Part shown: in pieces, positions 52,620 to 62,711 of the stretch
Numbering within the stretch: position 1 is the stretch's first letter
Layout: the number at the start of each line of letters is the position of its first letter
Source: Sporomusaceae bacterium FL31
GTDB lineage: Bacteria > Bacillota > Negativicutes > DSM-1736 > Dendrosporobacteraceae
DNA length: 64,000 bases
Direction of reading: 5' to 3'
Assembly (NCBI GenBank): GCA_003990955.1
Contig: BIFV01000005.1
Span: 1 to 64,000, forward strand
The notes under the pieces: model-generated
Databases searched by the model: none
What the model saw: only the letters and a program-made list of their open reading frames with translations
What the model was told of the DNA's origin: nothing
Program-made: the position numbers and the translations under genes

Positions 52620-53822
52620 TTAATGCCTTTTTGGCGTGCCTGATTTGGGCCGTCTCTTAGAACGTTCAGGACTCAGCTTCATATTCGCATCAAACAGCCG
52701 GCTGTGCGCAACTTGCTTAGCTGCAATTTGTAATTTGAGGCTCTTCTCAAATCGTTCAATGATTTCCTTTTCCTGCCGCGCGACAATTGAAACTGCTGTT
52801 CCTTTGCGCCCAGCCCGGCCAGTCCGGCCAACGCGATGGAGATAAAGCTGCGCATCATCTGGCAGATCCAAATTAACGACAACATCAACGCCGGCAATAT
52901 CCAAGCCGCGCGCCGCTACATCAGAGGCAACTAACAATTGAACTCTACCGGCACGAAAATCATCAATAGCCTTTTTACGGTCCAGCTTATCAGAGCCGCC
53001 ATGCAGACCCGCTGCTTTTAAACCAATATAATTGAGCTTGGCAGTGGTAATTTCGATATCATCACTTTTATTCACAAAGACCAAACCCCGCTCCACTTTC
53101 ATAGCGTTTACCAGTTTACGCAGTTCTTCAATTTTATCCCGGTGTTCGGTGGTCACATACATATGATTGATATCTGGCTTTACATCGGCTGTGCCAATCG
53201 CTTTAACCATTTCATACTCTTCCAGAAACTCTTTGGCCCTCTCAATTGTTTTTGTCGGTATGGTGGCTGAAAACAACAGCATTTTTCGATCACGCTGGGT
53301 AGCCTTAATGACAGCTTTAACGCTGTTAATATTTTGATCATCAAGCAGGCGGTCTGCTTCGTCCAATACGATCATTTTAATGGTTTGAGCTGAAATCTTT
53401 CTTTTTTGGATCAGCTCTAAAATCCGTCCGCTCGAACCTACAATGATATGCGGCTTATCTTTCAGCTTTTCTATTTGGCGGGCAATATTGACATTGCCAA
53501 TCATGGGTGCCGCTTGAATCGCTAAGCCTGAGTGCTGCACCAATAATTCGATTTGACGCTGAATTTGGATAGCCAATTCATAAGTTGGGGCTAACACCAT
53601 AGCCTGGATTTCGCGTTTGTTTGTGTCGATATTTTGTAGGATTGGCAGCAAATATGCCAAAGTTTTCCCTGTGCCTGTAGCCGACTGACCGATGACATTT
53701 TTGCCTGCAAGCACTAAGGGTACAACCTGTGCCTGGATGGCAGTGGGAACGGTAATGTCTACTTTTTGCAACGCTGTAGCAAGCGGTGCACTTAACCCTA
53801 ACTGAACAAATGCTTCACTCAT
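52620..53822 (-). CDS. DEAD-box ATP-dependent RNA helicase (second copy)
   Basis: This 400-residue helicase has the core motifs VPTAIQAQ (Q), GQSATGTGKT (I), PTYELAIQ (Ia), VLDEADRLLDD (II), SAT (III), [14 protein letters not shown] [13 protein letters not shown] (V) and HRVGRTGRAG (VI). It has a short basic tail (SPERSKRRPKSGTPKRH). It probably remodels rRNA or mRNA. The start is ATG 53822 after AGGAGC; the open frame extends ~108 codons further upstream, but that stretch is the antisense of the topB zinc fingers and has no site. It follows topB by 22 bp and may be co-transcribed. Confidence 0.9.
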   Translation of the reverse strand: MSEAFVQLGLSAPLATALQKVDITVPTAIQAQVVPLVLAGKNVIGQSATGTGKTLAYLLPILQNIDTNKREIQAMVLAPTYELAIQIQRQIELLVQHSGLAIQAAPMIGNVNIARQIEKLKDKPHIIVGSSGRILELIQKRKISAQTIKMIVLDEADRLLDDQNINSVKAVIKATQRDRKMLLFSATIPTKTIERAKEFLEEYEMVKAIGTADVKPDINHMYVTTEHRDKIEELRKLVNAMKVERGLVFVNKSDDIEITTAKLNYIGLKAAGLHGGSDKLDRKKAIDDFRAGRVQLLVASDVAARGLDIAGVDVVVNLDLPDDAQLYLHRVGRTGRAGRKGTAVSIVARQEKEIIERFEKSLKLQIAAKQVAHSRLFDANMKLSPERSKRRPKSGTPKRH

Positions 53823-53844
53823 GTTTTTCGCTCCTATATATGGA

Positions 53845-55995
53845 TTACTGCTCATTTTGTCTGATGCTTTCAGGAATATCCGGCTTGTTTTCTTTATCAT
53901 TATAGGTTGCTCTGCAGGTTGGAAATTTAGTACAACCCCAAAATTTGCCGTTTTTACCGTTAATGGCCTGAAGAGCACCTTGCTTGCAGCGTGGGCAAAT
54001 ATGATCCGGTTTCTTGGGTTTCCCTTCATGATCATCATACGCGGCTTTACATTGCGGATACCGCGAACACCCCCAGAACTTGCCGTTCTTACCATTTCTG
54101 GACTGTAAAACACCTTGCCCGCACTGTGGGCAGGGGTGCTCACCATTGAGAGGCATATTCAGACTCAGCGCACTTTGACACAACCGAATGGTAAACTGGG
54201 CTTGTTGGGTAATAAACGCTTCCAGACTTTGCCCTCCACCTGCCATATCGTGCAATACATTTTCCCACAATGCCGTTGAATCGGGATAGGTCATTTCATC
54301 CGGCAGTGCATCAATCAGCAAATAAGCGGCATCTGTGGGCAGTAAATATTTTTTCTTCTTTTCTTCTTTTAAAAAGCCGCGGCTCATTAATTCGTTGATA
54401 ATGGTAGCCCGGGTTGCTTCAGTGCCAATCCCGGACACGTCTTTTAATTGCTTTTTTAACTCGGGATTTTTAACATACTTATGGATTTCTTTCATGGCGG
54501 CTAACAGGGTTGATGCCGTAAATCGACTTGGCGGCCTGGTAGCCTTTTTATCAGCAGCGGCACGAAGATATTCTGCCTTGTCACCTTTCGTCATCACAGG
54601 CAGAGTACTGCTGTCTTCATCCTTCTTATCATCGGCATCAGTTCCATATACTTCTTTCCAGCCTACTTCGGTGATAATGCGGCCACTTACCGAAAAATTT
54701 TCTGCCGCATACTGCACTTCAGCCCGGGTTTGATTATAGACATGTACAGGATAAAACTGAGCGATATAGGCTTGAGCAATTAAAAAGTAAAGATTTCGCT
54801 CAACCTCATTTAATGCCGCGAAATTGCATTTTTCCTGAGTGGGAATGATGGCATGATGGGCCGTGATTTTCTTATCATTCCAGGCTCGGCTTTTAAGTTT
54901 AGGGTTTGCCCCCTTCGACCAGCCCGCTAAGTCTTCATGTCCAAGACCTTGCAGGTTGTTCAAAATGACACCGGCATCGTCATGTTGATTCTCAGGTAAA
55001 AAATCACAATCTGAACGCGGATAGGTCGTCAGTTTGCGCTCATATAATTTTTGAGCTGTATCCAGTACAGTCTGAGGATCATAGCTAAATTTTTTACCAG
55101 CCAATACCTGCAGCACTGACAAAGAAAGTGGCAGTCGCTGCGGTTCTTTCTTTTCTACTGTTTCACAAAAGGCGATTGTTGCTTGTTCATTAGCGGTATC
55201 TAGTTTATTGATGAGTTGCTCGGCAGTAACTGGATCGACAAGTCGTCCTTCAGAATCTATGCCAGCCTGTTCATCACGCGGCTTCCAGGTTGTCGTAAAG
55301 CTGCCATTTTCATGCTGAAAGTCAGCTTTAATAATAAAATAATCAATTGGCTTAAAATCGGCTAGCTCCCTTTCCCGCCGTACGACCAGTGCCAGCGTCG
55401 GAGTTTTAACCCGCCCCACCGGCAGCGTTGTGCGATGACCGGCCCGTTGTGCGGCTAACGTATAGGCCCGGGAAAGATTCATGCCAATCAGCCAGTCGGC
55501 ACGAGCACGGGCTAATGCCGACTGTTTTAAGTTAAAGAAGTCTTTATTATCCCGCAAACCGGCGATGGCTTTTTTTATGCTTTTTTCATCCAGGGCATTC
55601 AGCAAAATGCGGCGTACCGGTTTCTCGTTATGAAGATAGTCCAAAACTTCATCAATTAACAACTGACCTTCACGATCCGGGTCACCTGCATGGACAATTT
55701 CTGAAGCCTTTGCAATCAGGTTTTGGATAATCCCAAACTGCTTTCTACAAGATTCGGCAATGAGCAGCTTCCAGCTCTCAGGAATAATCGGCAGATCTTC
55801 TAACCGCCATTTTAGATATTTTTCATCATATTCGCCAGGCTCGGCCTGGCGCAGAATATGCCCAAAACCCCAGGTAACGACACCATCGCCAGTAGTAATA
55901 TAACCGTCCTTGCGGCTAATTGGCCCTGGCAGACATTTGGCAATTTCGGCACCCATACTCGGTTTTTCGGCAATATATAATCTCACGTTTTGCAC
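53845..55995 (-). CDS. topB: DNA topoisomerase III (type IA)
   Basis: This 716-residue type IA topoisomerase has an N-terminal Toprim domain (LYIAEKPSMGAEIAKCLPGP, and GDPDREGQLLIDEVL with acidic metal ligands). The catalytic Tyr lies in KLTTYPRSDCDFLPE, and the core has GRVKTPTL and SRFTASTLLAAMKEI. Two C4 zinc fingers form the C-terminus (residues ~622-655 and ~667-700). It decatenates DNA, often with RecQ, whose gene lies 2 kb away. The second finger looks like a recent tandem duplication of the first. Confidence 0.93.
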   Translation of the reverse strand: MQNVRLYIAEKPSMGAEIAKCLPGPISRKDGYITTGDGVVTWGFGHILRQAEPGEYDEKYLKWRLEDLPIIPESWKLLIAESCRKQFGIIQNLIAKASEIVHAGDPDREGQLLIDEVLDYLHNEKPVRRILLNALDEKSIKKAIAGLRDNKDFFNLKQSALARARADWLIGMNLSRAYTLAAQRAGHRTTLPVGRVKTPTLALVVRRERELADFKPIDYFIIKADFQHENGSFTTTWKPRDEQAGIDSEGRLVDPVTAEQLINKLDTANEQATIAFCETVEKKEPQRLPLSLSVLQVLAGKKFSYDPQTVLDTAQKLYERKLTTYPRSDCDFLPENQHDDAGVILNNLQGLGHEDLAGWSKGANPKLKSRAWNDKKITAHHAIIPTQEKCNFAALNEVERNLYFLIAQAYIAQFYPVHVYNQTRAEVQYAAENFSVSGRIITEVGWKEVYGTDADDKKDEDSSTLPVMTKGDKAEYLRAAADKKATRPPSRFTASTLLAAMKEIHKYVKNPELKKQLKDVSGIGTEATRATIINELMSRGFLKEEKKKKYLLPTDAAYLLIDALPDEMTYPDSTALWENVLHDMAGGGQSLEAFITQQAQFTIRLCQSALSLNMPLNGEHPCPQCGQGVLQSRNGKNGKFWGCSRYPQCKAAYDDHEGKPKKPDHICPRCKQGALQAINGKNGKFWGCTKFPTCRATYNDKENKPDIPESIRQNEQ
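53896..54132. repeat. Tandem duplication encoding the two TopB zinc fingers
   Basis: Two ~102 bp units (53896-53997 and 54031-54132) encode fingers sharing CP-C-QG-LQ--NGKNGKFWGC---P-C-A-Y-D. The similarity is at protein level with long identical stretches (NGKNGKFWGC). Confidence 0.7.
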
Positions 55996-56322
55996 CTCAT
56001 ACTATTTTGAAAACTCCAGCTTAAGACAGCCGGTTTAATTAAAAATGGGAATCCTGCTTGCAGGATTCCTGTCGCGCTTTCATAGTGCTTCTGTTGTATC
56101 ATATCAAATGCCAAACTATCCGTAAATAGCCAGTGGTATTTTATTCAAATTCCTGGCTATAAATAGCGCTCAGTTGGGACTGCAAGGCTGTCCGGCCCTT
56201 TTTTCTATTTCAGTGATTGCTGTATATAATTCGATTCAATTCATATATACTTTACACTATTTGGTTTATTGATAAAATCGACGTATCGTGATAGCATAAA
56301 AAACTATAAAGGGAGGTATGTC
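55996..56322. other. Intergenic region between topB and the GH18 gene
   Basis: This is a 327 bp divergent region. A perfect 10 bp hairpin (GGAATCCTGC/GCAGGATTCC, 56048-56069) is followed on the minus strand by TTTTTAATT, about 50 nt upstream of topB, where no minus-strand gene ends. It could be a topB attenuator or the end of a small transcript. I see no other gene. Confidence 0.5.
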
Positions 56323-57513
56323 ATGAAAAGCTATAAAGTACTTGCTTTTTTACTGCTGTTTGCGCTGTCCACCACATTGGCTCTGCCCTCTCCGGCTTTT
56401 GCCGCTTCAGTCAGCGACAGCCCAAATACCAATATCTTTACTACACTGGTCAATTTTTTGGTCGGCGATTTGTTCACAAAAGTACTCAAGATCGATTTGC
56501 CAGGCAATACCGGTCAATCACCATCCGCTCCCCCATCTGCCTCTGCGCCCAAACCTGGCGCTTCTGGTCAAAAAGAAGTTTTGGGATTCTTTGCAGAATG
56601 GTGGGGAACCGATACCTCGTCATATAATATCTTAACAAAACACAGCGATAAAATCGATACCATAGCCGCTTTCTGGGGAACCATGCAAAGCGATGGTACC
56701 ATTACCGATCGCGGCGGCAACGACCACGCTGCCGTTGTTAAGTATGCAACAGCCAATAAAGTCAACACGTTATTGATGGTGAACAATTCTAAAGATCATG
56801 ATGCTGCTCATACCGTACTCTCATCCCCGGCAGTTCGCCAAAAAGCCATTGCCAACATTGAAGCAGTGATAAAAAAATATGGGCTAGCAGGAGTCAACAT
56901 CGACTTTGAAAGTCTTGCGCCCAGCGACAAGAACAATTTGACGGCTTTTATGCAAGAGCTTTCTGACCGTCTTAAACCGCAAGGTTATACAATATCGATT
57001 GATGTTATGCCAAAACACAACGAAGAGGCTGATTTTGCAATGGCCTATGATTATGCGAAACTCGCTCAATCCTGTGACCAAATCATTGTCATGACTTATG
57101 ACTATCATGGCCCGTGGAGCGGACCTGGCTCTATTGCCGATGTCAACAGCATTGAAAAAGATATCAGCTATGCATTGAAGTTTATTCCGAAGAATAAGTT
57201 AATGCTTGGCGTAGCAGGTTATGGTTATGACTGGTCCAGCAAAGGGGTTGAAAGCCTGGAGTTTGGCGCAATTCAGAATTTAATTACTAAGTTTGGTGCC
57301 AAAGTAGAATGGGATGACTCTGCCAAATCACCACATTTCACCTATACCGGTCCCGACGGGGTAGTTCACCAAGTATGGTATGAAAACGCTCAAAGCTTGC
57401 AGTATAAACTCAATCTGGTCAACAGCTATGATATTGCAGGCATTGCTTTATGGAAGCTAGGCGAAGAAGATCCGGCTTCCTGGCAAGTCATTCAATCAGC
57501 CTTTAAAAAATAA
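56323..57513 (+). CDS. Secreted glycoside hydrolase family 18 protein
   Basis: This 396-residue exported enzyme has a signal peptide (MKSYKVLAFLLLFALSTTLA..., cleavage near AFAA), a ~70-residue Pro/Ser linker (QSPSAPPSASAPKPGASG) and a GH18 barrel from ~85. The catalytic motif is AGVNIDFE, with the acid Glu at residue ~196; IVMTYDYHGPWSGPG and the terminal IALWKLGEED follow. It resembles spore/cell-wall type GH18 enzymes more than classical chitinases, so peptidoglycan is a plausible substrate (inference). ATG 56323 follows GGGAGGT; there is no LysM domain. Monocistronic. Confidence 0.88.
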   Translation: MKSYKVLAFLLLFALSTTLALPSPAFAASVSDSPNTNIFTTLVNFLVGDLFTKVLKIDLPGNTGQSPSAPPSASAPKPGASGQKEVLGFFAEWWGTDTSSYNILTKHSDKIDTIAAFWGTMQSDGTITDRGGNDHAAVVKYATANKVNTLLMVNNSKDHDAAHTVLSSPAVRQKAIANIEAVIKKYGLAGVNIDFESLAPSDKNNLTAFMQELSDRLKPQGYTISIDVMPKHNEEADFAMAYDYAKLAQSCDQIIVMTYDYHGPWSGPGSIADVNSIEKDISYALKFIPKNKLMLGVAGYGYDWSSKGVESLEFGAIQNLITKFGAKVEWDDSAKSPHFTYTGPDGVVHQVWYENAQSLQYKLNLVNSYDIAGIALWKLGEEDPASWQVIQSAFKK

Positions 57514-57519
57514 TACCCT

Positions 57520-57570
57520 AAATAAAACGAGGAGGGTGTGCCAGTACGGCACACCCTCCTCGTTTTATTT
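57520..57570. terminator. 51 nt palindromic bidirectional terminator
   Basis: Two perfect 23 nt arms (AAATAAAACGAGGAGGGTGT...) flank a 5 nt loop. It serves the convergent GH18 and YkvA genes and overlaps the last codons of the latter. Confidence 0.9.
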
Positions 57571-57951
57571 AGAAATCAAATATCCTATCCCGATTAAAGA
57601 TAGTACCAGCCAAACCAGCATCAGCACTGCAATGGTTATAATCAGCCAGGGCACTCGCTTACGCCATTTCATGCTTTCCTGATAACATTCATTCAGCACC
57701 GACGCAGGCAGCAATTTTGTAATAGCGATAACGGCAGTAGGCAGTAGAACAGCATCATCGGCCATGCCGATGAGTGGCAGGTAGTCAGGTATGATATCAA
57801 TGGGACTGAATACATAGGCAATCATAGCAACTATTAGGGCTTTAATATACGGCGGGGTACGGGGATTCTTCCAGGCATAATATAAGATGATGGCATCATC
57901 CTTCACAATCTTAAACCAAGCTGACACTCGGCTCAGAAAACCTATACTCAT
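57565..57951 (-). CDS. DUF1232/YkvA-family membrane protein
   Basis: This 128-residue protein has the DUF1232 core ALIVAMIAYVFSPIDIIPDYLPLIGMADDAVLLPTAVIAI, which includes the conserved SPIDIIPD motif, and a C-terminal membrane helix (IITIAVLMLVWLVLSLIGIGY). The family function is unknown. Several consecutive start codons (GTG-ATG-ATG-ATG) follow GGGAG; the third ATG (57951) is best spaced. It lies 62 bp downstream of recQ and may share its transcript. Confidence 0.85.
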   Translation of the reverse strand: MSIGFLSRVSAWFKIVKDDAIILYYAWKNPRTPPYIKALIVAMIAYVFSPIDIIPDYLPLIGMADDAVLLPTAVIAITKLLPASVLNECYQESMKWRKRVPWLIITIAVLMLVWLVLSLIGIGYLISK

Positions 57952-58012
57952 CATCATCACTCCCTTTATTCGCGAGTTTCACTCCAGTTCTGCCCAAATA
58001 TTCACATATCAG

Positions 58013-60148
58013 CTAGCCTGCATGGCTTTCATGACTAAAATGCTTGCCAATTACGGCCTTAATAGCATCATAGCCGACTTCTTCCGGCAAGGCTTCTTTG
58101 ATCGGGCGTAAAGCTTGGCTGCCCAACTTATTAATAACAGCTACAATCAAACCTTCATATAGCGGCGGGATCAGTCGATCCCAATCTACAGCATGCCCTT
58201 CACTGCTGCAGCGGGTTAAATGATTCTGAACAGTATTGACCGTTAAACCACGCTCAGCCGCAATTTTCTCCAGTGCCATTCCTTGTTGATACAGTTCTAA
58301 AGTAAGCAGGTGACTGGCTGGTCCTGTTTCCCGCTTTGCCGGCTTAGACTTTGAAGCGGCAACCGGTACTTCGGTCGGTTTGCTCACATTCTGCTGAATT
58401 AACGCCAAAAACTCAGCACCATAACGTTTAAGTTTAAGCTCACCAATCCCTTTAATTTGCCGCAAGCCATCTTGGTCTGTAGGACACTGCTGACTTAACT
58501 CACGCAAAGTGCTGTCAGCAAATACCACATAGGGAGGCACTTTTTCCCGATCAGCAATTTGTTTACGCAGTTTCCTCAATTGCTCAAACAGGTCATCATC
58601 CACTTCCAGTTTTCGCTGTTTGCTCTCTTTTTGCCATACACTGGCCTGATTCTTTAGAACAGCAAAAGCCTGCGGCGTGAGTTTGACAATGGGATACTCG
58701 CCTTCGGTAAGCGTGAGATACTGAGTTGCCACCAAACGCTGAATCAGCGTTTTAATATCCGGAATGGTATGCCGGGGAAACAAACCATAGGTGGGCAGCT
58801 GATCTAACCCCAGTTGCTGGACTTTTTTATTTTTTGAACCCTTTAAAACATCGGCAATCACGGCAATACCGAAACGCTCTCGCATCCGGTAAATGCAGGA
58901 AAAAACTTTTTGCGCCTCTACAGTAATATCAATCATCTCGCCGCCGTTATCGCAATTGCCACAATTGCCGCATTCACCGGCTTCTATCACTTCGTTAAAA
59001 TAACGCAATATATATTGCCGCAAGCATTCAGGAGTATGGCAGTAATCTACCATCTGCTGAAGCTTGCGCAGTTCATGCTGCTTACGGGCAGGGTCCTCGA
59101 CAGACTTATCAATGAGAAATTTTTGCAGCAATGTATCCTGGGCACCAAATAGTAGGATGCACTCGCCTGGCTCTCCATCCCGCCCGCTGCGTCCAGCTTC
59201 CTGATAATAGGCTTCCATATTTTTCGGCATATTATAATGTACGACATAACGGACATTGGATTTATCAATACCCATGCCAAAAGCGTTCGTGGCAACCATC
59301 ACCCGAATATCATCATAAAGAAAGCGTTCTTGCTGAACAGCCCGTTCATCATCACTGAGACCGGCATGATAGCGTCCGACCGCACAACCGCGTTTACGCA
59401 GCAGTTCATATAACGTGTCAACTTCCTTGCGGGTCGCAGCATAAATGATTCCAGCCTGACGGGAATTGATTTGTACATAATTTAAAATAAATTTCTGCTT
59501 GTTTTCGCCACGCAGCACAGTAAACGATAAGTTGGGACGGTCAAATCCAGTCACATAAACGTCAGGCTGACGCAGCGATAATAATACCCCAATATCACGT
59601 TTAACTTCGGCAGTAGCCGTAGCTGTAAAAGCGCCGATGACCGGCCGAACAGGCAGCTTATCAATAAAGGGAATAATGTTGCGAAAACTAGGACGAAAAT
59701 CATGACCCCATTGTGAGACACAATGCGCCTCATCGATAGCGATCATACTGATATTCAGCCGCCTTAGGGCTGCCTGAAAGGCTTCTGTTTCCAGGCGCTC
59801 CGGAGCTATGTATACCAGCTTGTGCCGGCCTGCACTGATTTCATATAAACGGTGCCGTACCTCGGCACTGGATAACGCGCTATTAATATAAGTAGCAGGA
59901 ATTCCCTGATTGTTTAATCCATCTACCTGATCTTTCATTAATGAGATCAGCGGTGATACCACCAGGGTAACCCCTGGCAATAATAAAGCTGGCACCTGAA
60001 AACAAATTGATTTACCGGCACCGGTTGGCATGATGGCCATGGTATCACGGCCTTCTAATAAACTGGTAATAATTTGGGACTGACCGGCCCTGAATTCATG
60101 ATACCCAAAATATTTTTTTAAGATTTGCTGAGCTTGCTCCAATATCAT
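58013..60148 (-). CDS. recQ: ATP-dependent DNA helicase RecQ
   Basis: This 711-residue RecQ has the helicase core (FRAGQ, Walker [55 protein letters not shown]). A zinc-binding RQC region follows (CLRQYIL...[11 protein letters not shown]), then an HRDC domain (~520-600) and a C-terminal helix-turn-helix (~620-711, [26 protein letters not shown]). The last domain is typical of long bacterial RecQ proteins. It unwinds recombination intermediates and is expected to cooperate with topoisomerase III, whose gene is nearby. Confidence 0.95.
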   Translation of the reverse strand: MILEQAQQILKKYFGYHEFRAGQSQIITSLLEGRDTMAIMPTGAGKSICFQVPALLLPGVTLVVSPLISLMKDQVDGLNNQGIPATYINSALSSAEVRHRLYEISAGRHKLVYIAPERLETEAFQAALRRLNISMIAIDEAHCVSQWGHDFRPSFRNIIPFIDKLPVRPVIGAFTATATAEVKRDIGVLLSLRQPDVYVTGFDRPNLSFTVLRGENKQKFILNYVQINSRQAGIIYAATRKEVDTLYELLRKRGCAVGRYHAGLSDDERAVQQERFLYDDIRVMVATNAFGMGIDKSNVRYVVHYNMPKNMEAYYQEAGRSGRDGEPGECILLFGAQDTLLQKFLIDKSVEDPARKQHELRKLQQMVDYCHTPECLRQYILRYFNEVIEAGECGNCGNCDNGGEMIDITVEAQKVFSCIYRMRERFGIAVIADVLKGSKNKKVQQLGLDQLPTYGLFPRHTIPDIKTLIQRLVATQYLTLTEGEYPIVKLTPQAFAVLKNQASVWQKESKQRKLEVDDDLFEQLRKLRKQIADREKVPPYVVFADSTLRELSQQCPTDQDGLRQIKGIGELKLKRYGAEFLALIQQNVSKPTEVPVAASKSKPAKRETGPASHLLTLELYQQGMALEKIAAERGLTVNTVQNHLTRCSSEGHAVDWDRLIPPLYEGLIVAVINKLGSQALRPIKEALPEEVGYDAIKAVIGKHFSHESHAG

Positions 60149-60205
60149 AGTACGCTGGATCCTACCTTTCTTTTCAAACAGCCTGACTGCCTTCCCATGA
60201 TCACC

Positions 60206-61246
60206 TTATTGGTGATGCTGGGGTAAAAATTCCCGCAGTACTACCCGGCCCACCCCAATTAAAGGCACTGCCATCACCATACCTAAAATACCAAATAAAT
60301 GTCCAAAAAATAAAATACCGATCATAATTAATACAGGGTGAACATTGACGGCTTTACCAATCAGACTTGGCGAAACAAAATTATGATTAACTTTTAACAA
60401 AATCACATAAAACAACGTCGTCTGAATGGCAAAAGCTACTGATTTCCCTAAGCATAGCGCCACTGCGACAGCCGAAGCCGCCAGCGGCCCGACAACCGGA
60501 ATGAGTTCTCCTACTGCAGCCAAAGCTGCAAATACCGGCGCAAAAGGCAGTCCTGTTACCAAAAAATAAATAAACACTGCAATTCCGGAAAATAGACATA
60601 CCGTCAGTTGACCTTTGATATAAGCACCTAAAATGGTCGCAAATTCTTTTGCAACCCGAAATAACCCTGGGCGCTCTTGTGGCGGCGCATAAGAAAAAGC
60701 CATATTGCACAAATTCACACCATCTTTAAGGAAGTAAAACACAATTAAAGGCACGCCTATCAATTCTACGATTCCCGAAAGTGCATTGACAATAGGATTT
60801 ACCGAATGTTTCACGACATCGACAGCAAAGGCTGCCGCTCCATTGAGCACTTGCTCAACATATTCAGTCACTTCCAGCGGTAAATTCAAACTATTCATGA
60901 CCGCCAGAATAACCTCAGGCCTGATTAACTCCGGAATGTTGCGCACAAATAACGAGAAGCTGGGTACAATGGTCCGCACAATCCAGGTACAAAACGCAGC
61001 TGCTACAGCTAATAACAGCAATACAGCCAATAGGCTGGCACTTGCGCGCGAACATCTTCTTTCCAGCGCTTTGCGGAGCGGCAGTATAAGCAGAGTAACC
61101 AGCACAGCAATAAACAATACAATTCCCAGCTTGGTTGCATACCAAAAAATAATAGCTGCAAGAGCAATGACAATCATTATATAACGTTGAATCCAGGTAA
61201 AAGTGAGCGGTCTGTCCCCTCGGCTTTGATCAGGGCTGCCGGCCAT
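60206..61246 (-). CDS. AI-2E/PerM-family membrane protein
   Basis: This 346-residue membrane protein has the AI-2E transporter family layout: paired helices near the N-terminus (YIMIVIALAAIIFWYA, IVLFIAVLVTLLILPL), a long central amphipathic region, and C-terminal GLPFAPVFAALAAVGELIPVVGPLAASAVAVAL with NHNFVSPSLIGKAVNVHPVLIM. The family includes putative AI-2 exporters and ion antiporters, so the substrate cannot be named. ATG 61246 follows AGCGAGGG; an earlier in-frame codon at 61387 would add 47 residues without a site. Confidence 0.87.
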   Translation of the reverse strand: MAGSPDQSRGDRPLTFTWIQRYIMIVIALAAIIFWYATKLGIVLFIAVLVTLLILPLRKALERRCSRASASLLAVLLLLAVAAAFCTWIVRTIVPSFSLFVRNIPELIRPEVILAVMNSLNLPLEVTEYVEQVLNGAAAFAVDVVKHSVNPIVNALSGIVELIGVPLIVFYFLKDGVNLCNMAFSYAPPQERPGLFRVAKEFATILGAYIKGQLTVCLFSGIAVFIYFLVTGLPFAPVFAALAAVGELIPVVGPLAASAVAVALCLGKSVAFAIQTTLFYVILLKVNHNFVSPSLIGKAVNVHPVLIMIGILFFGHLFGILGMVMAVPLIGVGRVVLREFLPQHHQ

Positions 61247-61402
61247 GAATATCCCTCGCTTTAGCTGCATGAATATAGTTGCTAATTTCGCTGTCAATTT
61301 GCCTAAGTCCTCTTGCCAAACAGGAGTATTGTAATAAAGGTGGTTCACTGTTAATATTATTATTGAATAATTAAACTTTTTTAGCACTGATAGGATGATA
61401 AG

Positions 61403-62608
61403 ATGACGACACGACTCATAACCAAACTACGAGGCATGGACCGCGATTACCTGTTGTTTCTCTTAGCCAGTATTTTTCTTGGCATCGGCCAGAGTGTTGA
61501 CGGATCTACCTTGACCAATTATTTAAAAGAAAATCTCCATATGATGATTATGCAGCGTTCTGCCTTAGAAATCCCCCGCGAACTGCCCGGCTTATTGGTT
61601 GTGCTGGTCATCGGCTCACTCTACGCCCTAGGGGACATCCGCACAGCTGTAATTGCCAATATTCTGGCCGCGCTGGGCATGTTTCTGCTGGGCGTTATTC
61701 CCGCCGACTATACCCTGGTGGTCATGGTCATTTTTATTTACAGCATGGGTCAGCACATGTATATGCCATTAGCCAACAGCATCGGAATGAATTTTGCAAA
61801 GGCTGGTGAAGTCGGCAAGAAACTCGGGCAAATGAGTGCAGTAAACACCGCAGCCTTGGTTGTCAGCAGTGCCGCGCTCTGGGCATTGTTTAAATTTGGC
61901 AACATTAGTTATACGACTTCCTTTGCCATTGGCGCAGTCTCTTTTCTAGTTGCAGCTTTGCTGCTTTTTAACATCAAGCCTATTCATAAGCATAAAAATA
62001 TTGTCCGTTATGTATTCCGGAAAGAATATCGACTCTATTATTGGCTTTGCATCCTCTACGGTGCCAGAAAACAGATCTTTATTACTTTTGGTCCCTGGGT
62101 ATTGGTTGACGTTTTTAAAGAGCCAGTCACAACCATGACGATTTTATTTTTTATTATTTCTGTAACCGGGATATTCGTAAAACCACTGATTGGCTATCTC
62201 ATTGATCATGTGGGTGAGCGATTTGTTCTGACAGCTGAAGCAATCGCCTTCTTTTTTGTCTGTCTGGGTTATGCTTATACGGCTGATTTATTCAGCCCCA
62301 GCACTGCACTGTTCATCATTAACGCTTGCTATGTATTAGATCAGACCATGAATTCGGTCGGAATGGCACGGGCAACGTATTTGAAGAAAATTGCGGTTGC
62401 CCCTGAAGATGTTTCTCCGACCCTTTCGCTCGGAACAAGTATTGATCATATTGTCACGATGTTTTTGCCGATCCTGGGAGGCATGGTCTGGTACAATAGT
62501 GGCCCCAATGGCTATAAATACGTCTTCATTGGCGGAGCCATTATCGCATTATTTAATTTTGGCTCAGCACTGCTAATCAAAGTACAAAAACCAGCGAATG
62601 CTTCATAG
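61403..62608 (+). CDS. Major facilitator superfamily transporter
   Basis: This 401-residue protein has 12 hydrophobic segments. GMDRDYLLFLLASIFLGIGQSVDGSTLTNYL is at the N-terminus, and the two halves are separated by the basic loop NIKPIHKHKNIVRYVFRKEYR. The substrate is unknown. AGGATGATAAG before the ATG provides the site. It is divergent from the AI-2E gene and upstream of the Nramp gene on the same strand, with 103 bp between them. Confidence 0.85.
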   Translation: MTTRLITKLRGMDRDYLLFLLASIFLGIGQSVDGSTLTNYLKENLHMMIMQRSALEIPRELPGLLVVLVIGSLYALGDIRTAVIANILAALGMFLLGVIPADYTLVVMVIFIYSMGQHMYMPLANSIGMNFAKAGEVGKKLGQMSAVNTAALVVSSAALWALFKFGNISYTTSFAIGAVSFLVAALLLFNIKPIHKHKNIVRYVFRKEYRLYYWLCILYGARKQIFITFGPWVLVDVFKEPVTTMTILFFIISVTGIFVKPLIGYLIDHVGERFVLTAEAIAFFFVCLGYAYTADLFSPSTALFIINACYVLDQTMNSVGMARATYLKKIAVAPEDVSPTLSLGTSIDHIVTMFLPILGGMVWYNSGPNGYKYVFIGGAIIALFNFGSALLIKVQKPANAS

Positions 62609-62623
62609 TAGTAATTACAGGCC

Positions 62624-62681
62624 ACGAGCTACACCCAAAGACTGCAGCTCATGGTAGCGCAGAACTTTTAGCGTAGCTCGT
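62624..62681 (+). promoter_or_regulatory. Inverted repeat in the leader of the Nramp gene
   Basis: ACGAGCTAC (62624-62632) pairs with GTAGCTCGT (62673-62681); the 40 nt interior contains further GTAGC/GCTAC-type complementarity. No T run follows. It may be a terminator remnant of the MFS gene or an Nramp leader structure. Confidence 0.45.
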
Positions 62682-62711
62682 AGTTGAAACGACGGTTCAT
62701 CAAATCAGGAG

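Noticed and set aside
53823..54146. Apparent 108-codon N-terminal extension of the second DEAD-box helicase
   Set aside because: It is antisense-frame reading through the topB zinc-finger repeats, has no ribosome-binding site, and ATG 53822 has a good one.
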